Source: Anaerolineales bacterium UBA6055
Lineage (GTDB): Bacteria > Chloroflexota > Anaerolineae > Aggregatilineales > Phototrophicaceae
Direction: 5' to 3'
Length of the DNA: 64,000 nt
Assembly (NCBI GenBank): GCA_002428985.1
Contig: DIYL01000038.1
Coordinates: 145,116-209,115 of the forward strand
The notes under the pieces are model-generated. The model was not told where the DNA came from, ran no database searches, and saw only the letters and a program-made list of their open reading frames with translations. Below, piece after piece: positions 26,837 through 34,871 of the stretch (position 1 is its first letter; each line of letters begins with the position of its first letter). A program made the translations under genes and the position numbers.

Positions 26837-27679
26837 ATGGTTTTCAATACTTATACTCATTATGATAAAAATTTAGATCACCAAAACTTAGCTGATTTGA
26901 TAAAACACTTAGAAGCATCACCTCACATTCATGGGACTGTCATGTATGGCACAATTCCTGACGAAAATAATCGAATCAGTGATTATGATATTGTCCTCAT
27001 CCATGATGATAGCGACCTCGCAACGATCAATAAGATGATTACATCCGTTGATCATCGGATTACTGACGTGATATTTGTACATGTCGACGATGTAAAACAG
27101 GCATTAGTCGCAGAGCTACCTGTTGCTGAAAATAGCACAGCAGGCGGGATATTCAAGAAAATTGAAGGCGCGCAGATACTCTATGATCCCGACAAGTTAC
27201 TCCATGATGTACAGATGAAGTTAGACGATGAGGTGAATTGGCTAAGTCACAGCCCCGATGCCCTCTATCACGATTGGTATTGGCTCAATCATCAACTGGT
27301 GCATATTAGGCGGATGGCACAATCCGAGGATCACATGTATCTGTTGAGTGTTCGATTGAAAATGTGCAAAAATATTGGAGCAATCTATCGCGCATATTTT
27401 AAAACACGTCATCTACCGTGGCGTGGCGAAAAACCTGCTCTGATCTATTGGTCTAAGCATGATCCTAATTTCTACAACCTAATCCTACAATTCCTACAAG
27501 AATCGTCCACAAAAGCCCAAGTGATCATCTATGAGCGACTTATTGAATTGGCATTGCAACCGGTTGGGGGATTATGGGACGACAACGTCACTGCGATTAT
27601 TCTCAATGGGGCTTCACAGGACAAAGATGATATTCAAGCAACTTATACGCATTGGCTGGAAGTGATTGAGTCAAAATAA
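26837..27679 (+). CDS. Nucleotidyltransferase-fold protein
   Basis: The start at 26837 has GAGG 6 bp upstream and follows the Nudix stop by 10 bp. The protein has 280 residues. Its first 90 form a nucleotidyltransferase-like core: GTVMYGTIPDENNRISDYDIVLIHDD gives a GS-like turn and an SDxD pair. Normal enzymes have GS before the first strand and a third acidic residue later, and VIFVHVDD may supply that. The rest is helical, like substrate-binding domains of aminoglycoside or lincosamide nucleotidyltransferases. The GS turn is GT here, so activity is uncertain. Confidence 0.7.
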   Translation: MVFNTYTHYDKNLDHQNLADLIKHLEASPHIHGTVMYGTIPDENNRISDYDIVLIHDDSDLATINKMITSVDHRITDVIFVHVDDVKQALVAELPVAENSTAGGIFKKIEGAQILYDPDKLLHDVQMKLDDEVNWLSHSPDALYHDWYWLNHQLVHIRRMAQSEDHMYLLSVRLKMCKNIGAIYRAYFKTRHLPWRGEKPALIYWSKHDPNFYNLILQFLQESSTKAQVIIYERLIELALQPVGGLWDDNVTAIILNGASQDKDDIQATYTHWLEVIESK

Positions 27680-27717
27680 CTGCCACCACCTATTGGTAAA
27701 CTTACTTGATTCTGCGT

Positions 27718-28272
27718 TTAAACACGCTTCCACAAATCACCATACTGTTCAACCACTCCGTCATCATCAACAGAGAGTGATGCACGGAAACCCGACATCA
27801 AACTATCGTAGATATACTCTCCATCACCTACGTGGGTGTATCGTTGACGAAGCGATTCAAGCGTCAAGTCAGGGAAGCGTACCCAAACTGCGGTGACCTC
27901 CTGCGATTCTTCAGGGTTCAGCCCAAAGCGTCGAATTGGCAGTGTGTTGGTCGCAGGTGTAACTTCGAGATCAACATCAAATAGACCTTTTGCAAAGGGC
28001 AAAGGGGCATTGTTAACTGTCCACTGTTGGTTCTCATCTATGTCGATTGTGATTTGCTTTTCAGTATTTGCCCATTGTTGATGAATATCGACGGAACGTG
28101 TTTTCCATGAGGCATCACAGCGGACAACATAGTTAATACAGGCAGGTTTATCCTTGAGGAGACAAACAACCGTGCCTTTTAGCAAATAATGATCAGTTTC
28201 TGAAATGAAGGTAAAGTGCTCAACACTGTGATCCGGAGGGTAGCTCCATAAAATTGACTTTGTCGCTGTCAT
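27718..28272 (-). CDS. Putative glycolipid-binding protein (DUF1089-like)
   Basis: A 184-residue protein. Its features match the family described as putative glycolipid-binding: NYVVRCDASWKTRSVDIHQQ, an acidic W strand (DENQQWTVNN), GLFDVDLEVTPATNTLPIRR and TAVWVRFPDLTLESLRQRY, ending in a DLWKR strand. The family name comes from a structural resemblance and the true ligand is unclear. It is the last gene of a four-gene minus-strand run beginning with pdxT, 17 bp after the nucleotidyltransferase gene. Confidence 0.8.
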   Translation of the reverse strand: MTATKSILWSYPPDHSVEHFTFISETDHYLLKGTVVCLLKDKPACINYVVRCDASWKTRSVDIHQQWANTEKQITIDIDENQQWTVNNAPLPFAKGLFDVDLEVTPATNTLPIRRFGLNPEESQEVTAVWVRFPDLTLESLRQRYTHVGDGEYIYDSLMSGFRASLSVDDDGVVEQYGDLWKRV

Positions 28273-28289
28273 ATCAGATCATTTCTATA

Positions 28290-29000
28290 TCAACTAACAA
28301 TCGGTATCCACTGTGTCATATCAATAGATTGCGCCTCTTCGAGGTTCTGCGGATTACCAATCGGCATCCAGAAAGGTGACTCGACCACGCTTACAGTATG
28401 ATCGTTCACTGCCAAACCCACATAATCTGTAATCTCATATTCGCCCCGCTCAGATTTTTCGAGGGTATAATCAAACACTGCCGATGTAAATTTATACCCG
28501 CCGATATTGCAAGGGACAGGTGGCGGATACAAGTCTGCAGGTGGCTTCTCATGGATGCGAATAAAGTTCCCTGCTTCATCACGAATAATTGCGCCATATG
28601 ATGACGGATCATCTTTGAGTATTGATAAAACACCAAATGGTTTCTGGCTTAGCTCTTGTAGCGCCGATTTCGGATAAAGATCATCCCCATTAATCACAAC
28701 AAACGCATCGCTACGAAGCTTATCCTGACAGCATTGTACAGCGTGACCTGTACCGAGTGGTTCGGGTAATTGCTCGACTAAGGTGTAATTGGGGAATAAA
28801 GTTTGTGTCGCCATATAATCGGTGATTTGTTCTTTAAGATATTTGACAACAATCAGCACATGATCGGCGATCCCATGCAAACTCATTAATGACCATTCCA
28901 AGATAGGACGACCCTGAACATGTAAGAGGGGTTTAGGTGTATCAAGCGTCAATGGACGCATTCGAGTCCCTTTACCCCCTGCTAGAATTATTGCATCCAA
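28290..29000 (-). CDS. Sugar-phosphate nucleotidyltransferase
   Basis: A 236-residue protein. The signature AIILAGGKGTRMRPLTLDTP followed by KPLL is that of enzymes that make NDP-sugars from sugar 1-phosphates. INGDDLYP supplies the metal-binding aspartates and EKPPADLYPPPVPCNIGGYKF the substrate loop. The length fits mannose-1-phosphate guanylyltransferase or MurNAc-1-P uridylyltransferase-like proteins without a carboxyl helix domain. The sugar is not certain. It sits 15 bp after the acidic-protein gene in the same direction. Confidence 0.88.
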   Translation of the reverse strand: MDAIILAGGKGTRMRPLTLDTPKPLLHVQGRPILEWSLMSLHGIADHVLIVVKYLKEQITDYMATQTLFPNYTLVEQLPEPLGTGHAVQCCQDKLRSDAFVVINGDDLYPKSALQELSQKPFGVLSILKDDPSSYGAIIRDEAGNFIRIHEKPPADLYPPPVPCNIGGYKFTSAVFDYTLEKSERGEYEITDYVGLAVNDHTVSVVESPFWMPIGNPQNLEEAQSIDMTQWIPIVS

Positions 29001-29015
29001 AATATATCGCCTTAC

Positions 29016-29600
29016 CTATCGCAGGTCGTCATAAAATGCGTCATAGTTATCATCGTCATCATCTTCACCATCACGGAATGACGGAATGACATCGTCATCG
29101 TCGCCGTAAAGGTCATGATAATCATCAATATCTTCATCATCGAGATCATAACCGTCGTCGTCTAGGTCATCATCATCAATATCGATGTCAATATAGTCAG
29201 CGTCATCCTCGAAGTCATCGTCGTCACCAAAATCGTCTTCAATATCGTCGAGGTCAGCGTCGTCGTCTAATCCCTCTAACGACACTAACTCCGGCTCTTC
29301 CACTTCGGCTTCAGCAATTGACGCTAAGGCTTCTAATGTTGGTACCTCGTCAGCATCAATATCCGCAGCCGCAATGTCTTCATCTATTTCATCAATATCG
29401 TCCAGATCATCAAAATCATCGAAGTCTTCGAGGTCTTCTAAATCATCGAAAGATGGCTCATCAAGATCGTTGAGGTTATCTAAAGCAGAATCGATACCTC
29501 CCGCAATTAATCCCATCAAATCCATCAGTGAGGATTCGTTGGTCTCATCGTCGTCATTGGATCGCCCCGGATCCATCCGTGTGTCTTGGTTGGTGGACAT
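29016..29600 (-). CDS. Extremely acidic low-complexity protein
   Basis: A 194-residue protein of which roughly half is aspartate or glutamate, in runs such as DLEDLEDFDDFDDLDDIDEI. It has almost no basic residues or cysteines. A short hydrophobic patch (SLMDLMGLIAGGIDSALDNL) near residue 25 could form one helix. The gene is real rather than an accident: AGGGAG lies 7 bp before ATG, and it is spaced 15-23 bp from genes on either side. Acidic proteins like this can mimic DNA, buffer metal or bind ribosomal proteins; nothing here decides. Confidence 0.75.
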   Translation of the reverse strand: MSTNQDTRMDPGRSNDDDETNESSLMDLMGLIAGGIDSALDNLNDLDEPSFDDLEDLEDFDDFDDLDDIDEIDEDIAAADIDADEVPTLEALASIAEAEVEEPELVSLEGLDDDADLDDIEDDFGDDDDFEDDADYIDIDIDDDDLDDDGYDLDDEDIDDYHDLYGDDDDVIPSFRDGEDDDDDNYDAFYDDLR

Positions 29601-29623
29601 GTCTTAACTCCCTGTTGCTTGAC

Positions 29624-30205
29624 TTACGATGTCGTTGTTTTCTCAATCATAGCGCAAAAGTGCGAATGTAACCTTAAGTCGTCGGTTAATTCTGGATGAA
29701 AAGCTGTCGCCAACAGATGATCTTGCTGAACGGCAACAACTTGTCCGTCATCAAGTTGTGCTAAGACTTGCACATTATCGTCAACACGCGTCACAACTGG
29801 AGCACGAATAAACACCGCATGGAATGGTTCATCGGAGAACCCGTCAATGTGTATATTCGTCTCGAAACTATCAATCTGACGACCGAATGCGTTACGATTG
29901 ACTTGAATATCCATCGAGCCAAGAATCGGTTGTTCCTCAGTCGTCAGTTGTTTAGCGAGGAAAATCATCCCCGCGCATGTCCCCCAAGTCGGTTTATGCT
30001 GTGAAAATTCACGTAGGGGTTCGATCAAATTATAGTCAGTCGCGAGTTTACCAATGGTTGTACTTTCACCACCGGGGATAATTAATCCGTCTAAGCCCTC
30101 TAATTGTTCCGGTAGGCGGACTTCAACGGTTTCTGCACCGACTTGTTTTAACATTTTAATATGCTCAATAAATGCGCCTTGTAGCGCAAGAACACCGATT
30201 TTCAT
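29624..30205 (-). CDS. pdxT: Pyridoxal 5'-phosphate synthase glutaminase subunit
   Basis: The start at 30205 has AGGAAA upstream and gives MKIGVLALQGAFIEHIKML, the exact family start; an ORF start 51 bp upstream is spurious. The protein has 193 residues. IIPGGESTTIGKL is the oxyanion region, GTCAGMIFLAK has the nucleophile Cys77, and TAFHPELTDDLRLH has the catalytic His-Glu. PdxT makes ammonia from glutamine for PdxS, which builds PLP. The pdxS partner is not beside it. It heads a run of four minus-strand genes. Confidence 0.95.
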   Translation of the reverse strand: MKIGVLALQGAFIEHIKMLKQVGAETVEVRLPEQLEGLDGLIIPGGESTTIGKLATDYNLIEPLREFSQHKPTWGTCAGMIFLAKQLTTEEQPILGSMDIQVNRNAFGRQIDSFETNIHIDGFSDEPFHAVFIRAPVVTRVDDNVQVLAQLDDGQVVAVQQDHLLATAFHPELTDDLRLHSHFCAMIEKTTTS

Positions 30206-30388
30206 GAATGTGTTTCCTGTTTGTTGTTGATTTATGATTCGAATTCGAAAATGCACAGGATATTTTCTGCATACAACGTAAATCGTTATTGCACGAAATC
30301 TCTATTCAATTCTCACAATGCACACGAATTCAGTAGACTATATTATCATGGGTAATCTATGCAGACTCAATAGACCATTATGCCCGAT

Positions 30389-30910
30389 TTATACGCCGTC
30401 AAACACCTCATTATATTTGACATGTCCTTTAACTTTACCCCGTAGTGTCTCGTCAAAGATTGCCACCATAAAGTGCTCATGTGCGCCATCGTCTTCAATA
30501 TAATCCGATGTAAAGCCGAGCGGTTTAGCAGGTTCAAAACCAAACTTCGTGTAATACTCAGGATGTCCGAGGACAAACATCATGCCATGCCCACGCGCAC
30601 GGGCTTCTCGCAAGCCAACCCTCATCAACGCTGCCCCAACACCCTGACGTTGGTGTGTCGATGCCACCGCAATCGGCCCTAATGCAGGATAAGCTTTTAC
30701 AATTTCTGGGTCGGTTACCGATACCATGGTATAAGCGGCATGTCCGACGATTTGCTCGTCTTCTAATGCAACATAAGATAACCAAATCAAATCTAACTCG
30801 CGAAGTTTATTGACGAGGTCAGCTTCATCATTGCGCTCGAAAGCATCTTTTTCGACTGCATAAATGCCATCTATATCATCGGGTTGTTCTTTGCGAATGG
30901 TCAAAGTCAT
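30389..30910 (-). CDS. GNAT-family N-acetyltransferase, YhbS type
   Basis: A 173-residue protein. LGPIAVASTHQRQGVGAALM is the acetyl-CoA-binding loop (Q-R-Q-G-V-G), and VLGHPEYYTKFGFEPA is characteristic of the YhbS branch. It transfers acetyl from acetyl-CoA to an unknown amine. It has its own promoter region, 183 bp upstream of pdxT in the same direction. The 226 bp above it show nothing of note. Confidence 0.9.
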   Translation of the reverse strand: MTLTIRKEQPDDIDGIYAVEKDAFERNDEADLVNKLRELDLIWLSYVALEDEQIVGHAAYTMVSVTDPEIVKAYPALGPIAVASTHQRQGVGAALMRVGLREARARGHGMMFVLGHPEYYTKFGFEPAKPLGFTSDYIEDDGAHEHFMVAIFDETLRGKVKGHVKYNEVFDGV

Positions 30911-31136
30911 AAGATAGTATCCTTGTGAGACTAGACTATACTGAGCAACAGCACGCGTTAAATGCGGTCACACTCCTATTCTAATCGACAGGAATCGCAC
31001 ATACAACAATTGGTCATTGCGATGTTTTGTAAATTTATGGCAAGTGAAGGTGATTGATAGTAGATGTAGAAAGAGGATAGAATCGGGGCATACATCAGCA
31101 CGCCCCATTAAGCTTAATCTACAAGACAGGAGACAT

Positions 31137-32906
31137 TTAGCGCGTTATACCAAACTGTGATAAATCAGAATCATCTTTATATTCCTCACCATTTGGCATA
31201 ATCGCCCCATCAAGTATCGCACCCGTCATATTAACATTCATCAAATTCGCGAAGTGCAAATTCGCATCTGTCAGGTTCGCACCCGATAAATTAGCATTGA
31301 CGAGATTGGCATATTCCAACGTGGCGTTCACTAATCTAGCCTGACTCAAATCTGCATTCACAAGTATCGCTGTTGATAGATTCGCATTCTCTAAATTTGC
31401 CCGGCTCAGATTTGCCTGTGTCAGGTTGCTACTCGAGAAGTTAAACCCGCCTAGATTACGCCCTGCAAAATCTTTGCCAACGAGATTTTGGCTTGATAAG
31501 TCTTCAGACAAGTCATCTGCAGATTGATAAACAGTCTCATCCTCTTCGACCTCGATATCAACTTTTACCTTCTTTTTGGGTTTATTGGCTTCAAGGATTG
31601 CACCAAACCCGAGCACTTCTTCAATCGCACGGCATTCTTTACCATCAGGTAAACGCATATCTTCAACAGTCGCACCATAAAAATTCGCACCGCCGATATT
31701 TGCCCCTTTGAAGTTCGCATCTTCAAGGTTTGCGTTAGTGAAATCTGCATGACTCAAATTCGCATTTACAAAGCGAGCATCCTCCAAATATGCCTCTACG
31801 AACAAGCTTCCATCAAGATTCGCCCCTGTCAAATCGACCTCTTCCATAAACGCATGGCTGAAATCTGCTTGTGCAAGGCTTGCACCTTTAAAACGGGCAT
31901 CTTCTAGACGCGCCTCATAAAAGTTTGCCCGATTCATGTTTGCCCCTGTCAGATTGGCATCTTCCATACTGGCGTGTTGGAAACCAGCGTCTTCTATATT
32001 TGCGCCTGATAGATTGACATCTTCTAAGTTAGCACTATGAAAGTTTGCTCCGTGCATGTTGACACCCGACAAATTGGCATCTTCAAGATTGGCATTGGTG
32101 AATTGCACATTATCACCAGTTGAGCCGGACAAATTCGCATCCTCGAGATTGGCTTCATTAAAAATGGCGTTGTTCATCACACAGCCAGACAGATTTGCAC
32201 GTTCCAAATTTGAGTGGCTAAAATCTGAATTGGACAGATTGCCCCCGCTTACATTGGCACGGCTGATGTCACGCTCCGACATATCACGATCACTCAGGTC
32301 AGCACCCGGCATCCGTATCCGTGAGAGCTTTTTATCCTTACTGAAATCGACATCGAAATCGTATTTGACATCAAAGTTCGTGATTGCCCGCTTTAACGCC
32401 CCACGCGTCAAGTTGATGATGTCTTCACTCAAGCTCCGGCTATCACTTTCGAACGAGTACGAAAACGATTGTTTCCGTTTTTCTTCACGGGCAATATCCG
32501 CAAGATAACTATATAGTTGACGGACTTGAATTTGTGTTTTTGCCAGTTTGTCCTCATCACTATCATCATCAGATAGAACCAACACCACAATATCGGTGAT
32601 GAAATAATCATCAGGGAAGAGCTTCAGCGCCCATTCATGTAAGCGTTGATAATTTTGTGTGATACCAGCGGCTGATGTCGCTTTATTGGGTTGATGAGTG
32701 GCTATCTGAATAGTTTGCTCCACCGTTTGGTCTAGAGCTTTAAGAGCAGATACCAAACGTGTCAATTCTACAAAATCGACATCAGGTGTTCCCGTTGGTT
32801 CAGGCGGTGTCGGCGGCACAGGTGGCTCTGGTGGTGTCGGTATATCATGGAAGCTATCATCTTTTTCATACAATGCTTTCCAAAACATCAGATTGTTGTT
32901 GATCAT
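31137..32906 (-). CDS. Pentapeptide-repeat protein encoded with an ECF sigma factor
   Basis: The start at 32906 has AGGAG 6 bp upstream; it lies inside the sigma gene, giving a 41-bp overlap and translational coupling. The protein has 589 residues. A proline-rich linker (PTPPEPPVPPTPPEP) is followed by a helical domain (about 40-170). Then come two long stacks of A(D/N)LXX pentapeptides (about 195-415 and 465-580), split by a charged linker KKKVKVDIEVEEDE. Pentapeptide stacks form right-handed beta-helices. It may be an anti-sigma-like partner or a target of the sigma factor; that is inference from the overlap only. Confidence 0.9.
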   Translation of the reverse strand: MINNNLMFWKALYEKDDSFHDIPTPPEPPVPPTPPEPTGTPDVDFVELTRLVSALKALDQTVEQTIQIATHQPNKATSAAGITQNYQRLHEWALKLFPDDYFITDIVVLVLSDDDSDEDKLAKTQIQVRQLYSYLADIAREEKRKQSFSYSFESDSRSLSEDIINLTRGALKRAITNFDVKYDFDVDFSKDKKLSRIRMPGADLSDRDMSERDISRANVSGGNLSNSDFSHSNLERANLSGCVMNNAIFNEANLEDANLSGSTGDNVQFTNANLEDANLSGVNMHGANFHSANLEDVNLSGANIEDAGFQHASMEDANLTGANMNRANFYEARLEDARFKGASLAQADFSHAFMEEVDLTGANLDGSLFVEAYLEDARFVNANLSHADFTNANLEDANFKGANIGGANFYGATVEDMRLPDGKECRAIEEVLGFGAILEANKPKKKVKVDIEVEEDETVYQSADDLSEDLSSQNLVGKDFAGRNLGGFNFSSSNLTQANLSRANLENANLSTAILVNADLSQARLVNATLEYANLVNANLSGANLTDANLHFANLMNVNMTGAILDGAIMPNGEEYKDDSDLSQFGITR

Positions 32907-33543
32907 GGGGTTCTCCTTTTTCATCCGCCGTTGGCGGTTTCTTCACATCACTATTGAATTCAGATAAGATGACATCCAGCGTGTCGGGATTAAGATATTG
33001 CCGCAAATTCTTCTTGGCGTAATAAATACGAGACTTGACTGTACCAACACTAACACCTTCAATCTCGGCAATTTCAGCATAAGACATCTCTTCCTCAGAA
33101 TAGAGGATTAATGCCCGTCGTTGACTTTCTGATAAACGATCAATCGCATCGCGCACTTCGATACTCAATAAAATCCAGTGGGTGAGATCATCGGGTTTTG
33201 GTTGTGTATGCGCCTGTGTGAATGAAACACGTAGTTCGACAGGTTCATCATCCAACGACATAATGTCACGTCGACCCATTCGCCGAAGTTCGTCGTAACA
33301 ACGGTTACGCGCAATCCGAAAGATATATGGGCGCAATTTTTCAGGAGGATCAATATTCGCGATGTTCTGATAAAACTTAATGAACACCTCTTGCACCATA
33401 TCATCTACCAACATCGGATCATTTAACATCCGTTGCACAAACCGCCGAATCATCGGCTCGAGGAGCAGTTGTAAGTCTTCATATGCGTTAATGTCACCCA
33501 TCTGCGCGTCGATGAGCAAGTCTTGCTCCAGTGCGTTGGTCAA
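32866..33543 (-). CDS. ECF-type RNA polymerase sigma factor
   Basis: A 225-residue sigma-70 family protein without region 1 or 3. Region 2 covers about residues 28-95 (DDMVQEVFIKFYQNI, IFRIARNRCYDELRR). Region 4 covers about 140-195 (SEEEMSYAEIAEIEGVSVGT, KSRIYYAKKNLRQ). Translation begins at a TTG with AGGA 8 bp upstream. No classical anti-sigma factor with a zinc motif and membrane helix follows; instead the next gene is a pentapeptide-repeat protein. A 20-bp perfect palindrome lies about 80 bp upstream. Confidence 0.93.
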   Translation of the reverse strand: MTNALEQDLLIDAQMGDINAYEDLQLLLEPMIRRFVQRMLNDPMLVDDMVQEVFIKFYQNIANIDPPEKLRPYIFRIARNRCYDELRRMGRRDIMSLDDEPVELRVSFTQAHTQPKPDDLTHWILLSIEVRDAIDRLSESQRRALILYSEEEMSYAEIAEIEGVSVGTVKSRIYYAKKNLRQYLNPDTLDVILSEFNSDVKKPPTADEKGEPHDQQQSDVLESIV

Positions 33544-33622
33544 CAGACTATCCTTTCGCTGTACTTATGATACGCACATCGATAGTCTTTAGTTCAAAAT
33601 TCGTAAAAATTGATTTGATGGG

Positions 33623-33662
33623 CTGTTCAAAGTTTTGAACAGGCTGTGCAAAACTGTTGAAA
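33623..33662 (-). promoter_or_regulatory. Palindrome and tandem CTGTnnAAA sites upstream of the sigma gene
   Basis: CTGTTCAAA (33623-33631) and TTTGAACAG (33634-33642) make a perfect palindrome around GT. Related words CTGTGCAAA (33644-33652) and CTGTTGAAA (33654-33662) follow at 21 and 10 bp spacing. The sigma gene start is at 33543, so these lie 80-120 bp upstream of it. They look like protein binding sites; a terminator is less likely because no T-run follows in either direction. Confidence 0.5.
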
Positions 33663-33731
33663 ATTTGAGGATTACAATAGATTGCGTAGAATGGCAGATA
33701 ATTCATGTTACCTGCCACTACATTATGGATG

Positions 33732-34421
33732 TTAAGCAGGAATCTGATCTACAGACTGGAAAATAATCGTTTTACCTGTTTGTGAGAAGGCATCGCTTGC
33801 TAAGTAGGCACAGTAACGTCCAGCATCATCAGCTGATAACCAACCATCTTGACCTGTGGGACGTGATCGTGTCAAAACAGGTGTAGCTAAGACCAATGAG
33901 TTAATCCGTAAATTAGGATTTTCAACTGCCATGAGTTCACCAAGTTTTAATTGTGAAGATGCAGATACAGCAATTGGAGCGACATTAGGCATAGAATGCA
34001 AGGCAGCACCGCCGTTAATCAGTGTATAACTCCCGCCATCTTTTAACACAGGTAAAAATACCTTAGCAGTAATGAAATGGGCTGTCAGGCTATTGTCAAT
34101 GACTTGATGCCATACATCGAGTTCGATCTCAGCGATTGGTTTGCCCTGCCACCAACCACCTAATGATGCAACCACATGGTTTATCTCTCCCACAGAATCT
34201 CGAATTGTTTGTGCGCCTTCGACTGTACCAATTGAACCTTCAATTGTAATTAACCTATCGTTATCTTCACCAACCCATTCTGCTAACTTTTTGAGTTTAT
34301 CGGCATTGCGTGATGGTACAATAACGGTTGCTCCAGCTCTTAACAATTGCCGTGTAATCCCTTCACCGACTTCACCAGCACCACCCGCTACTAAAATTCG
34401 TTGCCCATGTAAATCCGTCAT
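33732..34421 (-). CDS. SDR-fold protein lacking the usual catalytic pair
   Basis: A 229-residue Rossmann protein. The NAD(P) motif is VAGGAGEVGEGITRQL (a TGxxxGxG variant) and VVASLGGWW replaces the usual NNAG. Where short-chain dehydrogenases have Tyr-x3-Lys, this one reads VSASSQLKL, so both residues seem to be missing. It may be a binding protein, or use other residues. AAGGAG precedes the ATG. It is divergent from the HxlR regulator, which probably controls it. Confidence 0.8.
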   Translation of the reverse strand: MTDLHGQRILVAGGAGEVGEGITRQLLRAGATVIVPSRNADKLKKLAEWVGEDNDRLITIEGSIGTVEGAQTIRDSVGEINHVVASLGGWWQGKPIAEIELDVWHQVIDNSLTAHFITAKVFLPVLKDGGSYTLINGGAALHSMPNVAPIAVSASSQLKLGELMAVENPNLRINSLVLATPVLTRSRPTGQDGWLSADDAGRYCAYLASDAFSQTGKTIIFQSVDQIPA

Positions 34422-34492
34422 AGTTTACTCCTTATTATCGTAATGATAGCAATTGTAGGAGGTCACTTGTATACTATCGATATGCACTTTTT

Positions 34493-34507
34493 AGTAAGTT
34501 GCTTACT
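34493..34507 (+). promoter_or_regulatory. Inverted repeat between the SDR and HxlR genes
   Basis: AGTAAG, centre TTG, CTTACT form a perfect 6-3-6 inverted repeat, 26 bp before the HxlR ATG and 72 bp before the SDR ATG. It is a good candidate operator for the HxlR protein. Confidence 0.5.
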
Positions 34508-34532
34508 GATGGTAACTATAGGATATTTTTCA

Positions 34533-34871
34533 ATGAATACATCACCTCCACTAGCTTATATCACACTAGAAATGATTTCTGACAAATGGGCAATTTTGAT
34601 TGTTTATCATTTAGCGGATGGAGAACACCGCTACAGTGAATTACAGAAGAAGATAACGGGAATATCAGCAAAGATGCTGACACAAACCCTACGAAAATTA
34701 CAGCATAATGGAATTGTTCATAGACAGGTATACCCAGAAATGCCACTTAAAGTTGGCTATAGGCTAACTGATCTTGGAGAGACTTTAGTTCCCCCTCTAA
34801 AATCTTTATGTCAGTGGGCGGATGAGCATCTAAATGATGTTCTACAAGCGAGAGAAAAATCACAATCTTAG
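34533..34871 (+). CDS. HxlR-family transcriptional regulator
   Basis: The start at 34533 gives MNTSPPLAYITLEMISDKWA and a 112-residue protein of normal family length; earlier in-frame ATGs add a hydrophobic stretch unlike the family. The winged helix is clear: ILIVYHLADGEHRYSELQKK, ISAKMLTQTLRKLQHNGIV, YRLTDLGETLVPPL. HxlR proteins often sense quinones, aldehydes or oxidants and control a divergent oxidoreductase gene, here the SDR gene. No cysteine is near the start, so a simple thiol switch like YodB's is unlikely. It overlaps the LacI gene end by 4 bp. Confidence 0.9.
   Translation: MNTSPPLAYITLEMISDKWAILIVYHLADGEHRYSELQKKITGISAKMLTQTLRKLQHNGIVHRQVYPEMPLKVGYRLTDLGETLVPPLKSLCQWADEHLNDVLQAREKSQS

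Noticed and set aside
29374..29607. A serine/lysine-rich frame on the plus strand (SSSISSISSRSSKSSKSS)
   Set aside because: It is the complement of the acidic-protein gene; the D/E codons read backwards give S and R. It has no ribosome binding site.
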